Assembly (NCBI RefSeq): GCF_002154895.1
Contig: NZ_MUIZ01000001.1
Coordinates: forward strand, 124,001 to 188,000
Reading direction: 5' to 3'
Origin: Lactococcus petauri
GTDB lineage: Bacteria > Bacillota > Bacilli > Lactobacillales > Streptococcaceae
DNA: 64,000 bases
The position numbers and the translations under genes were made by a program. Below, one piece after another: positions 56,021-64,000 of the stretch. Within the stretch, counting starts at the first letter, position 1. Every line of letters begins with the position of its first letter. Below the pieces are notes generated by a model. It was not told where the DNA came from. It searched no databases and worked only from the letters and a program-made list of their open reading frames with translations.

Positions 56021-57076
56021 CTATCTTTTTCGTGGTCGCATACGATGCTTGTTTTCGAGTTTTTCAATCGCCCATTCGGCAGCATCTACCATATAATCCC
56101 TAACATCATTCTCAGCGATTTCGTGCAACTTAGGTAATGCTGAGCGATCATTTGCATTTCCTAAGGCATAGATCGCATTGCGTTGGATAGGATTCTTCCC
56201 TCGCCAGCTGCCTGCCATATTGCCAAATTTATTCGCAAACTCTTTATTAGATAAATCCAAAAGTGGGAGCAGCTCTGGGTTTGTCAAGTCTGGATCGGGC
56301 TCCATTTCCGGGTGGAAATGGCTGTTTATTCCCTTATTATAGGGACAAACCACTTGGCAAATATCACAACCATAAATTACCGTTTTAATTTTTTCACGGT
56401 ATTCTTCTGGCATAGGCCCGCGTGTTTGTGTTTGATAAGATAAGCAACGCTGTGCATTTAAGCGCCCATCTCCTAAAAGTGCCTTCGTCGGACAGAAATC
56501 GACACAGCGTGTACAAGAGCCACAGCCATAATCGACAGGCTGATCTTCCTCAATCTCTAAATTGGTCACCAATTCGCCCAAAAACATCCAAGAACCGTAC
56601 TCCTTGCTGACGAGTAAACCGTTTTTCCCAACAAATCCCAAACCTGCACGCGCAGCTACAGCGACATCCACAAGCGCCCCTGTATCTACCATGGCTGTAT
56701 AGTTAAAACGACCCGCTATTTTTTCTATCCCTTCCGCAAGTTCTTTTAACTTTCGGCGAAGCACATGATGATAATCTTCACCCCAACTTCCCCGGGAGAA
56801 GGAGCCTCGGCGAAATTCTGTTTTTTCGGGATTTTCTTCTGCCTTATTAGGATAGGCTATACCGATGGATATGATTGTTTTTGCATCTTCGAGAGACAAC
56901 TTTGGTTGTAAACGCTCATCGAGATTTTTATGTTCAAAACCAGACGTGTGTCCTGCTTCTTTCTGTTCAATCAAAGAGGCACGAAGATATTCAAAATCAT
57001 CCGCTTTTGTAAATCCAATTTTTTGAATATTGAGGTCTGCCGCAAGCTTTTGGATCTCTTCTTTTAAACTTTTCAT
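56021..57076 (-). CDS. queG: Epoxyqueuosine reductase
   Basis: 351 residues. Two 4Fe-4S clusters are bound by CGSCTRCVDFCP and CDICQVVCPYNKG; the N-terminal cobalamin-binding part has GSFSRGSWGEDYH, and the C-terminal ISxxNAIYALGNAND part is HEAT-like. It performs the last step of queuosine synthesis in tRNA. The Gln/queuosine transport genes are not here. AAAGG precedes the ATG; prfB follows after 51 bp. Confidence 0.94.
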   Translation of the reverse strand: MKSLKEEIQKLAADLNIQKIGFTKADDFEYLRASLIEQKEAGHTSGFEHKNLDERLQPKLSLEDAKTIISIGIAYPNKAEENPEKTEFRRGSFSRGSWGEDYHHVLRRKLKELAEGIEKIAGRFNYTAMVDTGALVDVAVAARAGLGFVGKNGLLVSKEYGSWMFLGELVTNLEIEEDQPVDYGCGSCTRCVDFCPTKALLGDGRLNAQRCLSYQTQTRGPMPEEYREKIKTVIYGCDICQVVCPYNKGINSHFHPEMEPDPDLTNPELLPLLDLSNKEFANKFGNMAGSWRGKNPIQRNAIYALGNANDRSALPKLHEIAENDVRDYMVDAAEWAIEKLENKHRMRPRKR

Positions 57077-57139
57077 CTGTTAAACCTTTCTTTATAGACA
57101 TCTTAACATAATTTTTACCAACAGCCTTCATAATTATGT

Positions 57140-57145
57140 TAAAAT
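57140..57145 (+). promoter_or_regulatory. Extended -10 of rqcH
   Basis: TGT-TAAAAT 34 bp before the ATG at 57180, divergent from queG. Confidence 0.55.
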
Positions 57146-57179
57146 AAGCATTAGATTATTAAGAAACACGGGGTAAAAC

Positions 57180-58805
57180 ATGGCTTTCGACGGTATTTTT
57201 TTACATCATATGACAGCTGAAATTTCTGAAATCCTTAAAGGAGGACGAATTCAAAAAATCAATCAGCCTTTTGAACAAGAACTTCTTTTAACGGTTCGTT
57301 CAGGAAGAACATCACATAAATTATTATTATCTGCTCATCCAACTTTCGGCAGAATCCAAATCACTAAGACAGACTTCCAAAATCCTCAAAATCCCAATAA
57401 TTTTGTCATGATTTTACGCAAGTACCTGTCTGGCGCTTTTATTGAAGATATTGAGCAAGTAGGCAATGACCGCCAATTGATTTTCCATATCTCAACCAAA
57501 GATGAAATTGGTGACGCCATGAAGATTGCACTGGTTGCTGAAATCATGGGGAAACATAGTAATATTATCCTTATGGATAAAAGCAGCAATAAAATTATTG
57601 AAACCATTAAACATGTCGGATTTTCGCAAAACCAATATCGTACCCTTCTTCCTGGTTCGACTTATATTGCCCCTCCGGCAAGCGATAAGGTCGATCCTTT
57701 TACAGCTTCTGACGAAAAGATTTTTGAGGCACTGCAGACACATACATTACAGTCAACCTTTCAAGGTATCGGGCGTGATAGCCTCCAAGCTTTAGAGAAC
57801 TTGACACTTCCGGAATTCAAGGAAAAATTGCATAAAGTCCTTCCTTCAATCTATCCTAATGATAAATTTTCGGCCATTCAACTTGCGGAAGACTATCAAG
57901 AATTTCCCAGCTTATCTGAAATGCTCGATGTTTATTATGCGGATAAAGCCGAGCGTGATCGTGTAAAGCAAGTTGCTAGTGAAGTGATCAAAAAAGTTCA
58001 AAATGAGCTTAAGAAAAATCGTGACAAGCTCAAAAAACAGGAAGCGGAGTTACGTGCTACAGAGAATGCTGAGATTTTCCGCCAAAAAGGAGAGCTGCTT
58101 ACAACCTTCCTTCATCAAGTTCCAAACGATAAGCCTGAAGTGACCTTAGATAATTATTATACCAATGAGCCAATCACGATTAGCCTAAATCTTGCACTTA
58201 GTCCTTCACAGAATGCCCAACGCTACTTCCACCGCTACCAAAAATTAAAACAGGCTGTGAAGTTTCTTGGCGATCAAATCGCGAACACTAAACAGACAAT
58301 TTCTTACTTGGAATCTGTTGAAGCTAATCTTACGCATGCTGACGTCGTTGAAATTGCCGATATCCGTGAAGAACTCATTCAAACAGGATTTGTTAAGGCA
58401 AAATATCGGAATAATAAAAAACAAAAAATGCTGCCTCCAGAAAAGTATCAAGCTGAAGATGGAACGATTATTCTTGTCGGTAAAAATAACCTTCAAAATG
58501 AGCAAGTCAGTTTTAAACTCAGTCGTAAAGGTGACCTCTGGTTCCATGTGAAGGATATTCCTGGTTCCCATGTCTTAATTACTGGGAATGCAAATCCTTC
58601 AGATGAAACGATAACTTTCGCCGGAGAACTCGCAGCTTATTTTTCTAAGGCCCGTTATTCTAACTTAGTACAGGTTGATATGATTGATGTGAAGAAACTT
58701 CATAAGCCAACAGGAACTCCTCCAGGATTTGTGACTTATACTGGTCAAAAAACTATTCGTGTTACGCCTGATGAGACCATCATCAAAAATGCAAAAATAA
58801 AATAA
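57180..58805 (+). CDS. rqcH: RqcH/NFACT protein (fibronectin-binding protein A family)
   Basis: 541 residues: NFACT-N (MAFDGIFLHHMTAEISEIL onward), coiled-coil middle (about 255-305, rich in Lys/Glu) and NFACT-R (KLSRKGDLWFHVKDIPGSHV). In B. subtilis RqcH adds C-terminal alanine tails to stalled peptides on 50S subunits for degradation; streptococcal homologues were first described as fibronectin/fibrinogen-binding. The conserved DR-type residues of the N-domain appear as GRIQKIN. GGGG lies before the ATG. Confidence 0.93.
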   Translation: MAFDGIFLHHMTAEISEILKGGRIQKINQPFEQELLLTVRSGRTSHKLLLSAHPTFGRIQITKTDFQNPQNPNNFVMILRKYLSGAFIEDIEQVGNDRQLIFHISTKDEIGDAMKIALVAEIMGKHSNIILMDKSSNKIIETIKHVGFSQNQYRTLLPGSTYIAPPASDKVDPFTASDEKIFEALQTHTLQSTFQGIGRDSLQALENLTLPEFKEKLHKVLPSIYPNDKFSAIQLAEDYQEFPSLSEMLDVYYADKAERDRVKQVASEVIKKVQNELKKNRDKLKKQEAELRATENAEIFRQKGELLTTFLHQVPNDKPEVTLDNYYTNEPITISLNLALSPSQNAQRYFHRYQKLKQAVKFLGDQIANTKQTISYLESVEANLTHADVVEIADIREELIQTGFVKAKYRNNKKQKMLPPEKYQAEDGTIILVGKNNLQNEQVSFKLSRKGDLWFHVKDIPGSHVLITGNANPSDETITFAGELAAYFSKARYSNLVQVDMIDVKKLHKPTGTPPGFVTYTGQKTIRVTPDETIIKNAKIK

Positions 58806-58807
58806 AA

Positions 58808-58836
58808 AAAGTTCACATATAATTTTTGTGAACTTT
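58808..58836 (+). terminator. Terminator of rqcH
   Basis: Ten-bp stem AAAGTTCACA/TGTGAACTTT with a 9-nt loop and T5, right after the stop codon. Confidence 0.88.
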
Positions 58837-58917
58837 TTAGTTTATCAAAGTCCCGTTAAATTTTCTATGTAAAAATTGTCAAAAACCCTTTAAAACACTG
58901 AAAACTTTAACATTTTG

Positions 58918-58931
58918 TGAAAACGCTTCAT
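58918..58931 (+). promoter_or_regulatory. cre-like site upstream of the nucleoside importer
   Basis: TGAAAACGCTTCAT differs from TGWAARCGYTWNCW at one position. It lies about 45 bp upstream of the -10 box, i.e. in an activating or repressing upstream position. Confidence 0.5.
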
Positions 58932-58970
58932 TTTTAGGTATAGAAAGTTCTTTATAAAAGCCCCGATATT

Positions 58971-58979
58971 TGTTATAAT
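58971..58979 (+). promoter_or_regulatory. Extended -10 of the nupABC operon
   Basis: TGT-TATAAT; predicted start about 58986, leaving a 100-nt leader in which I recognise no riboswitch. Confidence 0.65.
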
Positions 58980-59086
58980 AAAATGTAATTATTTTGTCTA
59001 AAGTGTAGCTATATTAGGGCTTTCCAGTAAGTCTTTCTTTTTTAACTTTAGGCATTATGTCATAAATTTTTTTAGAAGGAGCCGCC

Positions 59087-60616
59087 ATGGCCAACGAAAA
59101 TGTTATCCAAATGATCAACGTTACCAAAAAGTTTGGTGACTTTGTCGCAAACGACAAGATCAACTTGGAGCTGAAAAAAGGTGAAATTCACGCCTTGCTC
59201 GGTGAAAATGGTGCCGGTAAATCAACTCTGATGAACATGCTCTCTGGTCTTCTGGAACCTACAGAAGGCGAGATTCATGTTAACGGCAAACTCGAGCAAA
59301 TAGACTCTCCAACAAAAGCTTCTCAGCTTGGTATCGGTATGGTTCACCAGCATTTCATGCTGATTGATGCCTTTACTGTTACTGAAAATATCATGCTCGG
59401 AAGTGAAGTGACGAAAGGCTTAAGCCTTGACCTTAAAACAGCTCGAAATAAAATCGTGGAATTGTCAAAACGTTATGGACTTTCTGTCGAACCCGATGCA
59501 CTTGTTCGCGATATCTCTGTTGGACAGCAGCAACGTGTTGAAATTTTGAAGACACTTTATCGTGGAGCAGATATCTTAATTTTTGACGAACCTACAGCTG
59601 TGCTGACTCCCTCTGAAATCACTGAGCTCATGGAAATCATGCGCAATTTGGTTAAAGAAGGCAAGTCCATCATTCTTATTACCCACAAGCTTGATGAAAT
59701 CCGTGCGGTAGCTGATCGTATTACTGTTATTCGCCGCGGTGTTTCTATTGAAACAGTCGAACTGGGAGATAAGTCAAATAAAGAACTCGCTGAAATGATG
59801 GTGGGGCGTTCTGTATCTTTCAAAACGGAAAAAGAAGCTGCTCAACCGCAGGACGTTGTTCTCTGTATTGATAATATTTCTGTTAAAGAAAAACGTGGTT
59901 CCTTCGCTGTAAAAGGACTTTCTTTAGATGTCCGTGCTGGGGAGATTGTCGGTCTTGCTGGTATTGATGGCAATGGTCAAACAGAATTGATTAAAGCCAT
60001 TACTGGTTTGATGAAGATTGATTCTGGTTCTGTTAAACTCAAAGGTAAAGACATCACCACTCACAAACCTCGTAAAATCATTGAAGATTCTGTAGGTCAT
60101 GTCCCAGAAGACCGTCACCGTGATGGTGCAGTACTCGAGATGACTGTTGCTGAAAATATTGCGCTTCAAACTTATTACAAAGCACCATTAAGTAAGTACG
60201 GTTTCTTAGATTACAATAAAATCAATGCTAAAGCCCGCGAACTTATGGAAGAGTTCGACGTCCGCGGTGCTGGTGAACAAATTCCTTTCAAATCACTTTC
60301 AGGCGGGAACCAACAAAAAGCTGTTATTGCGCGTGAAGTCGATCGTAATCCTGACTTGCTTATTGTTGCTCAACCAACACGTGGGCTTGATGTCGGTGCC
60401 ATTGAATATATCCACAAGCGTTTGATTCAAGCACGTGATGAAGGAAAAGCTGTGCTCGTTGTATCTTTTGAATTAGATGAAATTCTGAATGTTTCGGACC
60501 GTATTGCTGTTATTCACGATGGACAAATTCAAGGAATTGTCAGTCCTGAAACGACAAGCAAACAAGAACTTGGAATTCTCATGGTCGGAGGTAATATCAA
60601 TGAACAGCAAAACTAA
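59087..60616 (+). CDS. nupA: Nucleoside ABC importer ATP-binding protein
   Basis: 509 residues with two ABC domains. N-half: Walker A GENGAGKST (39-47), signature SVGQQQRVEI, Walker B ILIFDEPTAVL. C-half: degenerate P-loop GIDGNGQTEL, signature LSGGNQQKAVI, and LLIVAQPTRGLDVG. This tandem form belongs to the BmpA-NupABC/RbsA type that imports nucleosides in L. lactis. AGAAGGAG lies before the ATG. Its end overlaps nupB by 17 bp. The binding lipoprotein gene bmpA is not adjacent. Confidence 0.92.
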   Translation: MANENVIQMINVTKKFGDFVANDKINLELKKGEIHALLGENGAGKSTLMNMLSGLLEPTEGEIHVNGKLEQIDSPTKASQLGIGMVHQHFMLIDAFTVTENIMLGSEVTKGLSLDLKTARNKIVELSKRYGLSVEPDALVRDISVGQQQRVEILKTLYRGADILIFDEPTAVLTPSEITELMEIMRNLVKEGKSIILITHKLDEIRAVADRITVIRRGVSIETVELGDKSNKELAEMMVGRSVSFKTEKEAAQPQDVVLCIDNISVKEKRGSFAVKGLSLDVRAGEIVGLAGIDGNGQTELIKAITGLMKIDSGSVKLKGKDITTHKPRKIIEDSVGHVPEDRHRDGAVLEMTVAENIALQTYYKAPLSKYGFLDYNKINAKARELMEEFDVRGAGEQIPFKSLSGGNQQKAVIAREVDRNPDLLIVAQPTRGLDVGAIEYIHKRLIQARDEGKAVLVVSFELDEILNVSDRIAVIHDGQIQGIVSPETTSKQELGILMVGGNINEQQN

Positions 60617-61670
60617 AAAAATCCTTGTACCTATTATCGCCGTACTTTCTGGTTTCTTAATTGGTGCAATCATTATGCTCATCTTCGGCTTTAATCCTAT
60701 ATATGGTTACGAAGATTTAATTATCGGTGCCTTTGGTACACCACGTGCCATTGGTGAAACACTTCAAACTATGGGACCTTTGATTCTTTGTGCCTTAGGT
60801 TTCTCTGTTGGTATGAAGGCCGGTCTCTTTAATATCGGTATGTCAGGTCAGGCTCTTGCAGGTTGGATTATGTCAATGTGGTTTGCCCTCAGTTTCCCTG
60901 ACATCCCTAAACCAATTATGATTCCATTAGTAATCATTATCGGTATGCTCTTTGGAGCTCTTATGGGTGCAATTCCTGGTATCTTACGTGCTTTCTTAGG
61001 TACTTCGGAAGTCATCACTACCATCATGCTTAACTATGTCATCCTCTTTATGTCAACCTTCTTGATTCATGATGTCTTTAGTTCAAAAATCATGATGCCT
61101 AACTCAACTGACCAAACAAAATTGATTAGTGCAAATGCTTCCTTCCGTACAGGTTGGTTGTCAGATTTGACAAATAATTCAACCTTGAATATTGGCCTTT
61201 TTATTGCTTTAATCGTTCTTGTCATTATGGCTATTGTCCTTTCTAAGACTACACTTGGTTTTGAAATTAAGTCTGTCGGTTTAAATCCAGATGCTTCTGA
61301 GTATGCAGGAATTTCAGCCAAACGTACAATCATCATGTCAATGTTAGTTGCTGGAGCTCTCTCAGGTCTTGGCGGTGTAGTTTACGGTTTTGGATACATG
61401 CAAAACTTCGTTACACAATCCGCAACACTAGACATTGGTTTCAACGGTATGGCTGTTGCACTCTTAGGTGAAACAAATCCTGTCGGTATCCTATTTGCTG
61501 CCTTCTTGTTCTCAATGCTTCAAACAGGTTCAGGAAATATGAGTAATATCGATAATATTCCACCGCAAATTGTACAGATTGTCACAGCTACAATCATCTT
61601 CTTTATTGCCGTAAAATATATTATCGAAAAGGTTCTCCCAAATATTAAGAAGAAAGGAGAAAAAGCATAA
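60600..61670 (+). CDS. nupB: Nucleoside ABC importer permease
   Basis: 356 residues from the ATG at 60600, inside the end of nupA behind GGAGG; a longer frame would overlap nupA by over 100 bp and is not credible. About nine helices, with GMKAGLFNIGMSGQALAGW and NPDASEYAGISAKR (EAA-like coupling loop), typical of BPD_transp_2/NupP. Pairs with NupC. Confidence 0.92.
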   Translation: MNSKTKKILVPIIAVLSGFLIGAIIMLIFGFNPIYGYEDLIIGAFGTPRAIGETLQTMGPLILCALGFSVGMKAGLFNIGMSGQALAGWIMSMWFALSFPDIPKPIMIPLVIIIGMLFGALMGAIPGILRAFLGTSEVITTIMLNYVILFMSTFLIHDVFSSKIMMPNSTDQTKLISANASFRTGWLSDLTNNSTLNIGLFIALIVLVIMAIVLSKTTLGFEIKSVGLNPDASEYAGISAKRTIIMSMLVAGALSGLGGVVYGFGYMQNFVTQSATLDIGFNGMAVALLGETNPVGILFAAFLFSMLQTGSGNMSNIDNIPPQIVQIVTATIIFFIAVKYIIEKVLPNIKKKGEKA

Positions 61671-62623
61671 TGAATATCGTAGATACATTGCAAATTATTG
61701 TTGCAAATATGCTTATTTACTCAACACCTCTAATTTTTACAAGTATCGGTGGAGTATTCTCTGAACGTGGTGGTATCGTCAACGTTGGTTTAGAAGGTAT
61801 TATGACAATGGGGGCTTTCAGTTCGGTCGTCTTTAACCTTACTTTCACAGAAACATTTGGTGGAATGACACCTTGGCTCTCCATCCTCTTTGGAGCATTT
61901 ATTGGTGGTATCTTCTCTCTGATTCATGCGGTAGCAACCATTAACTTCCGCGCTGACCATATCGTCTCAGGTACAGTTCTTAACTTAATGGCTCCTGCGC
62001 TTGGCGTATTCTTAATTCAAACGTTTTACAATGCTGGACAGGTAAATATTACTAACCAAATTGGTTACTGGAATTTCCCCGTTCTCTCAAAAATTCCTGT
62101 AATTGGACAAATCTTCTTCTCACAAACTTCACTACCAGGATTCCTTGCAATTCTCGTTGCCTTCCTCTCTTGGTATCTTCTCTTTAAAACGAAATTCGGA
62201 CTTCGTCTCCGCTCAGTAGGTGAAAACCCTCAAGCAGCAGATACTCTCGGTATCAATGTTTACCTTATGCGTTATGCTGGGGTTATCATCTCCGGTATCC
62301 TTGGTGGTATTGGTGGTGCAATTTATGCCCAATCTATCTCGGGTAACTTCTCTGTGGCTACAATCGCAGGGCAAGGTTTCATCTCATTGGCTGCTATGAT
62401 CTTTGGTAAATGGAATCCTGTTGGAGCGATGCTTGCTTCCCTCCTCTTTGGACTTTCTACCTCACTGGCAGTTGTAGGCGGCCAAATTCCCGTTATCAAA
62501 GAAATTCCTTCTGCCTTCCTCCAAATGGCACCATACGTAGTGACTATCATCGTTCTTGCGGCCTTTCTTGGAAAAGCTGTCGCACCTAAAGCTGATGGTG
62601 TTAACTATATCAAAACGAAATAA
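61670..62623 (+). CDS. nupC: Nucleoside ABC importer permease
   Basis: 317 residues, eight to nine helices. GGVFSERGGIVNVGLEGIM and GENPQAADTLGINVYLMRY (coupling loop) match the NupQ/NupC permeases. Start codon and nupB stop share one base (TAATG), so translation is coupled. A terminator follows; no further gene belongs to this operon. Confidence 0.92.
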   Translation: MNIVDTLQIIVANMLIYSTPLIFTSIGGVFSERGGIVNVGLEGIMTMGAFSSVVFNLTFTETFGGMTPWLSILFGAFIGGIFSLIHAVATINFRADHIVSGTVLNLMAPALGVFLIQTFYNAGQVNITNQIGYWNFPVLSKIPVIGQIFFSQTSLPGFLAILVAFLSWYLLFKTKFGLRLRSVGENPQAADTLGINVYLMRYAGVIISGILGGIGGAIYAQSISGNFSVATIAGQGFISLAAMIFGKWNPVGAMLASLLFGLSTSLAVVGGQIPVIKEIPSAFLQMAPYVVTIIVLAAFLGKAVAPKADGVNYIKTK

Positions 62624-62629
62624 AATCAA

Positions 62630-62654
62630 AAAGCATTTCAATTTGAGATGCTTT
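62630..62654 (+). terminator. Terminator of nupABC
   Basis: Eleven-bp stem (one T-G pair) AAAGCATTTCA/TGAGATGCTTT and T6 after the nupC stop. Confidence 0.9.
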
Positions 62655-62703
62655 TTTATTTTATAAGGATTAATCGAATCATATATCACATCATTACGGA
62701 TGG

Positions 62704-62799
62704 TTACTTATTTATTTTCAAAATAAGTTTTTTGAGGAGATAAACGAGTACGACAATTAAAACTATGATTATTATAAAAACTATACTAACTAAAATCAA
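62704..62799 (-). CDS. Candidate 31-residue membrane peptide coupled to the DUF5626-like gene
   Basis: A TTG at 62797-62799 overlaps the stop codon (TGA) of the preceding gene, opening a frame of 31 codons: about 22 residues are purely hydrophobic (ILVSIVFIIIIVLIVVLVYL), followed by a basic tail (KKLILKINK) and TAA. This is the pattern of a small single-span protein. No good ribosome site other than possible coupling, and AT-rich DNA favours Ile/Leu/Val codons by chance, so it remains a candidate. Confidence 0.3.
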   Translation of the reverse strand: MILVSIVFIIIIVLIVVLVYLLKKLILKINK

Positions 62800-63317
62800 T
62801 TATTATATACCACTATCCTATTAGAATTATCCAGTCTTACTCGAACCCACCCTGTCCAAGAAAGTACATTGTGTATTGGTGTATTAAAACCAAAGCGTGC
62901 CGTTGCTTGCCTACTATGATCAACTTTTACATTAGAGTAACGAACAGGCATTGCTATAATGTAATTTAAATCATATGCGGAAAGTATCCTATTATTAACT
63001 ACTCTGATATAATAAGTAACTCTCCAGCCAATCCCCCAAGCGCTTATCCTATATCTTCCATTAGCTATACGATTTAAATTACTGTTTTCAGGTATTACTG
63101 AAAAATGAATTTCTTCTCCATTCTTGTCTCTCACTGTCTTAGTTTCTCCCTCTTGTGGTAAAGCTTCTAAATCAAAAGTTGAATCCCTTACAAGAGTAGA
63201 TTCCACTAATGAAGAAACGCCCGCTCCGTCTTCTGCATAAGCAATGGAAGCAGAAAATAGTACAAAAGCTAAGAATAAAGTTACTATGCTGCTTAAACGA
63301 ATAATAGTCCTTTTCAC
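62796..63317 (-). CDS. Secreted DUF5626-like protein
   Basis: 173 residues from the GTG at 63317, which has AAAGGA 6-7 bp upstream; an in-frame GTG 13 codons earlier lacks one. A clear signal peptide ends near SASIAYA, then a propeptide-like stretch and a beta-rich domain (NGRYRISAWGIGWRVTYYIRVVNNRI, then SRQATARFGFNT) in the style of DUF5626 exported proteins of lactic bacteria. No catalytic motif; Cys-free. It lies downstream of an Rgg-type regulator on the same strand, which may control it. Confidence 0.7.
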   Translation of the reverse strand: MKRTIIRLSSIVTLFLAFVLFSASIAYAEDGAGVSSLVESTLVRDSTFDLEALPQEGETKTVRDKNGEEIHFSVIPENSNLNRIANGRYRISAWGIGWRVTYYIRVVNNRILSAYDLNYIIAMPVRYSNVKVDHSRQATARFGFNTPIHNVLSWTGWVRVRLDNSNRIVVYNN

Positions 63318-63463
63318 GATATTTCCTTTCTTTTTCCAATTTTTTATGGGTGACACATCTCAACTATAAATAATTAACCTCCTTATTTTTTCTCTATATA
63401 AAAGTTCCTTTAAATATAAATCATCTAGAGCTCTTTGATAATCCATATTTAATTAGATATATC

Positions 63464-64000
63464 CTACTTTACATAGCTTTCATAATTTTTCTGATACCAG
63501 TTTTTCATGAGTCCATCATACATATAAGAAGCTTTGCAGATAGACTTCATTGTAGTTTTGTACTGTACTTTTCCAGTTTGTTTGTATTTAAATAAACATT
63601 CTACAAAAAGACAGGCAATTTTGGCAAGTTCATCTGTTTCATGAACAAATTCTCTAGCAAATTTCAAGAAATATGCTGCTTCAATAAGACTATTTTCCTT
63701 TAGTCTTACGAGCATTATTTCAAGGCCCGCCAAAACTAAACGTCTTTGGTAAATATTTTGTCCTTTAAAAATTGTTTTAGAAGACAGCAAATTTTCACAA
63801 ATTAACTTCAAGTGGTCTGAACTTAAAAACTTAGAACTATATTGAAAAATAAAAAGCTCCTGATTTGTCCAATATTCTCTTGTAATAAAATAGTTTTTTA
63901 GTTCTAGCATCTCTTGTTCAGAAATTTTATTCAAGATTCCTTTGAGGCAAAGGGATAGGAAAAAATGATCACTATACTCATCCAGCTCCGCATATAAACT
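63464..64000 (-). CDS. Rgg/GadR/MutR-family regulator, C-terminal part (5' end beyond window)
   Basis: The frame is open from 64000 to the stop at 63464 (178 residues). It is all-helical and matches the Rgg C-terminal TPR-like domain (LYAELDEYSDHFFLSLCLKG, LKNYFITREYWTNQELFIFQ, RRLVLAGLEIMLVRLKENS). The DNA-binding N-terminus lies beyond the edge. Rgg proteins are peptide pheromone- or metabolite-responsive regulators that usually control neighbouring genes. Stopping at a TTG at 63934 would give a truncated protein and is not needed. No short hydrophobic pheromone gene seen in the visible part. Confidence 0.8.
   Translation of the reverse strand, partial: SLYAELDEYSDHFFLSLCLKGILNKISEQEMLELKNYFITREYWTNQELFIFQYSSKFLSSDHLKLICENLLSSKTIFKGQNIYQRRLVLAGLEIMLVRLKENSLIEAAYFLKFAREFVHETDELAKIACLFVECLFKYKQTGKVQYKTTMKSICKASYMYDGLMKNWYQKNYESYVK

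Noticed and set aside
58980-59086. Purine riboswitch in the nupABC leader
   Set aside because: The leader has neither the three-way-junction stems nor the conserved loop sequences of that class.
63172-63363. Alternative minus-strand frame of 63 codons with a TTG start behind AAGGAGG
   Set aside because: It lies in another frame over the signal-peptide region of the DUF5626-like gene, is Cys/Phe-rich without known pattern, and the spacing from AAGGAGG to the TTG is too long.
63360-63446. 28-codon ORF between the Rgg gene and the DUF5626-like gene as a pheromone peptide
   Set aside because: The peptide is charged rather than hydrophobic and has no ribosome site at proper distance.

Overview
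The window is chromosomal DNA of a low-GC Gram-positive coccus, almost certainly Lactococcus and most likely the L. garvieae/petauri group. The genus call rests on the gene set (gyrA-apbE-srtA, parE-exonuclease-acetyltransferase-parC, nrdHIEF, the NupABC-type nucleoside importer), on a PurBox placed as in lactococcal PurR-activated promoters, and on CcpA-type cre sites. The species group is an inference from the roughly 38-40% GC of the core genes. I see no rRNA, tRNA, CRISPR array, transposase or prophage.

Layout: 1-3.1 kb holds an amino-acid binding lipoprotein (cut by the left edge), a VOC protein and fhs. 3.2-6.3 kb is a nucleoside catabolism operon (deoB, zinc-ribbon protein, purine nucleoside phosphorylase, deoD). 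6.4-12.3 kb holds an MFS exporter with a cre site, an RpiR-type regulator, an ECF vitamin transporter component and a self-regulated marR-MFS-DUF4811 drug efflux operon. 12.8-24.4 kb has an orphan membrane protein, gyrB, a HAD phosphatase, an amidinotransferase-fold enzyme, YitT, two cell-wall hydrolases, a secreted nuclease and hemW. 24.6-34.0 kb has aspartate aminotransferase/decarboxylase, tpiA, truB-ribF, an MFS pump, tag and pcrA. 34.2-46.1 kb has an ABC exporter, gyrA-apbE-srtA and the topoisomerase IV operon. 46.3-51.0 kb has plsY and nrdHIEF. 51.0-53.0 kb is a GC-rich insert. 53.0-58.8 kb has ftsEX, prfB, queG and rqcH. 59.1-62.6 kb is a nucleoside ABC importer. 62.7-64.0 kb has a secreted DUF5626-like protein and the 3' part of an Rgg-type regulator, cut by the right edge.

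How genes connect: the importer near 60 kb and the deo/pnp genes near 5 kb would together feed nucleosides into salvage and ribose-phosphate into central metabolism. Both gyrase and topoisomerase IV are encoded complete. The nrd operon has two well-formed NrdR boxes exactly 32 bp apart, and fhs has a PurBox 76 bp upstream of its predicted transcription start.

The most unusual locus is 51.0-53.0 kb. A GC-rich (about 53% in sampled stretches) gene for a TasA-like/DUF6273-like exported protein is broken by a single-base frameshift. It is preceded by a near-consensus promoter whose predicted start point falls exactly on the edge of eleven perfect CACAG repeats, followed by an intrinsic-terminator hairpin inside the leader. 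A second recurring theme is that six genes have an extended -10 box 6-9 bp before the start codon and no Shine-Dalgarno sequence, which predicts leaderless mRNAs.
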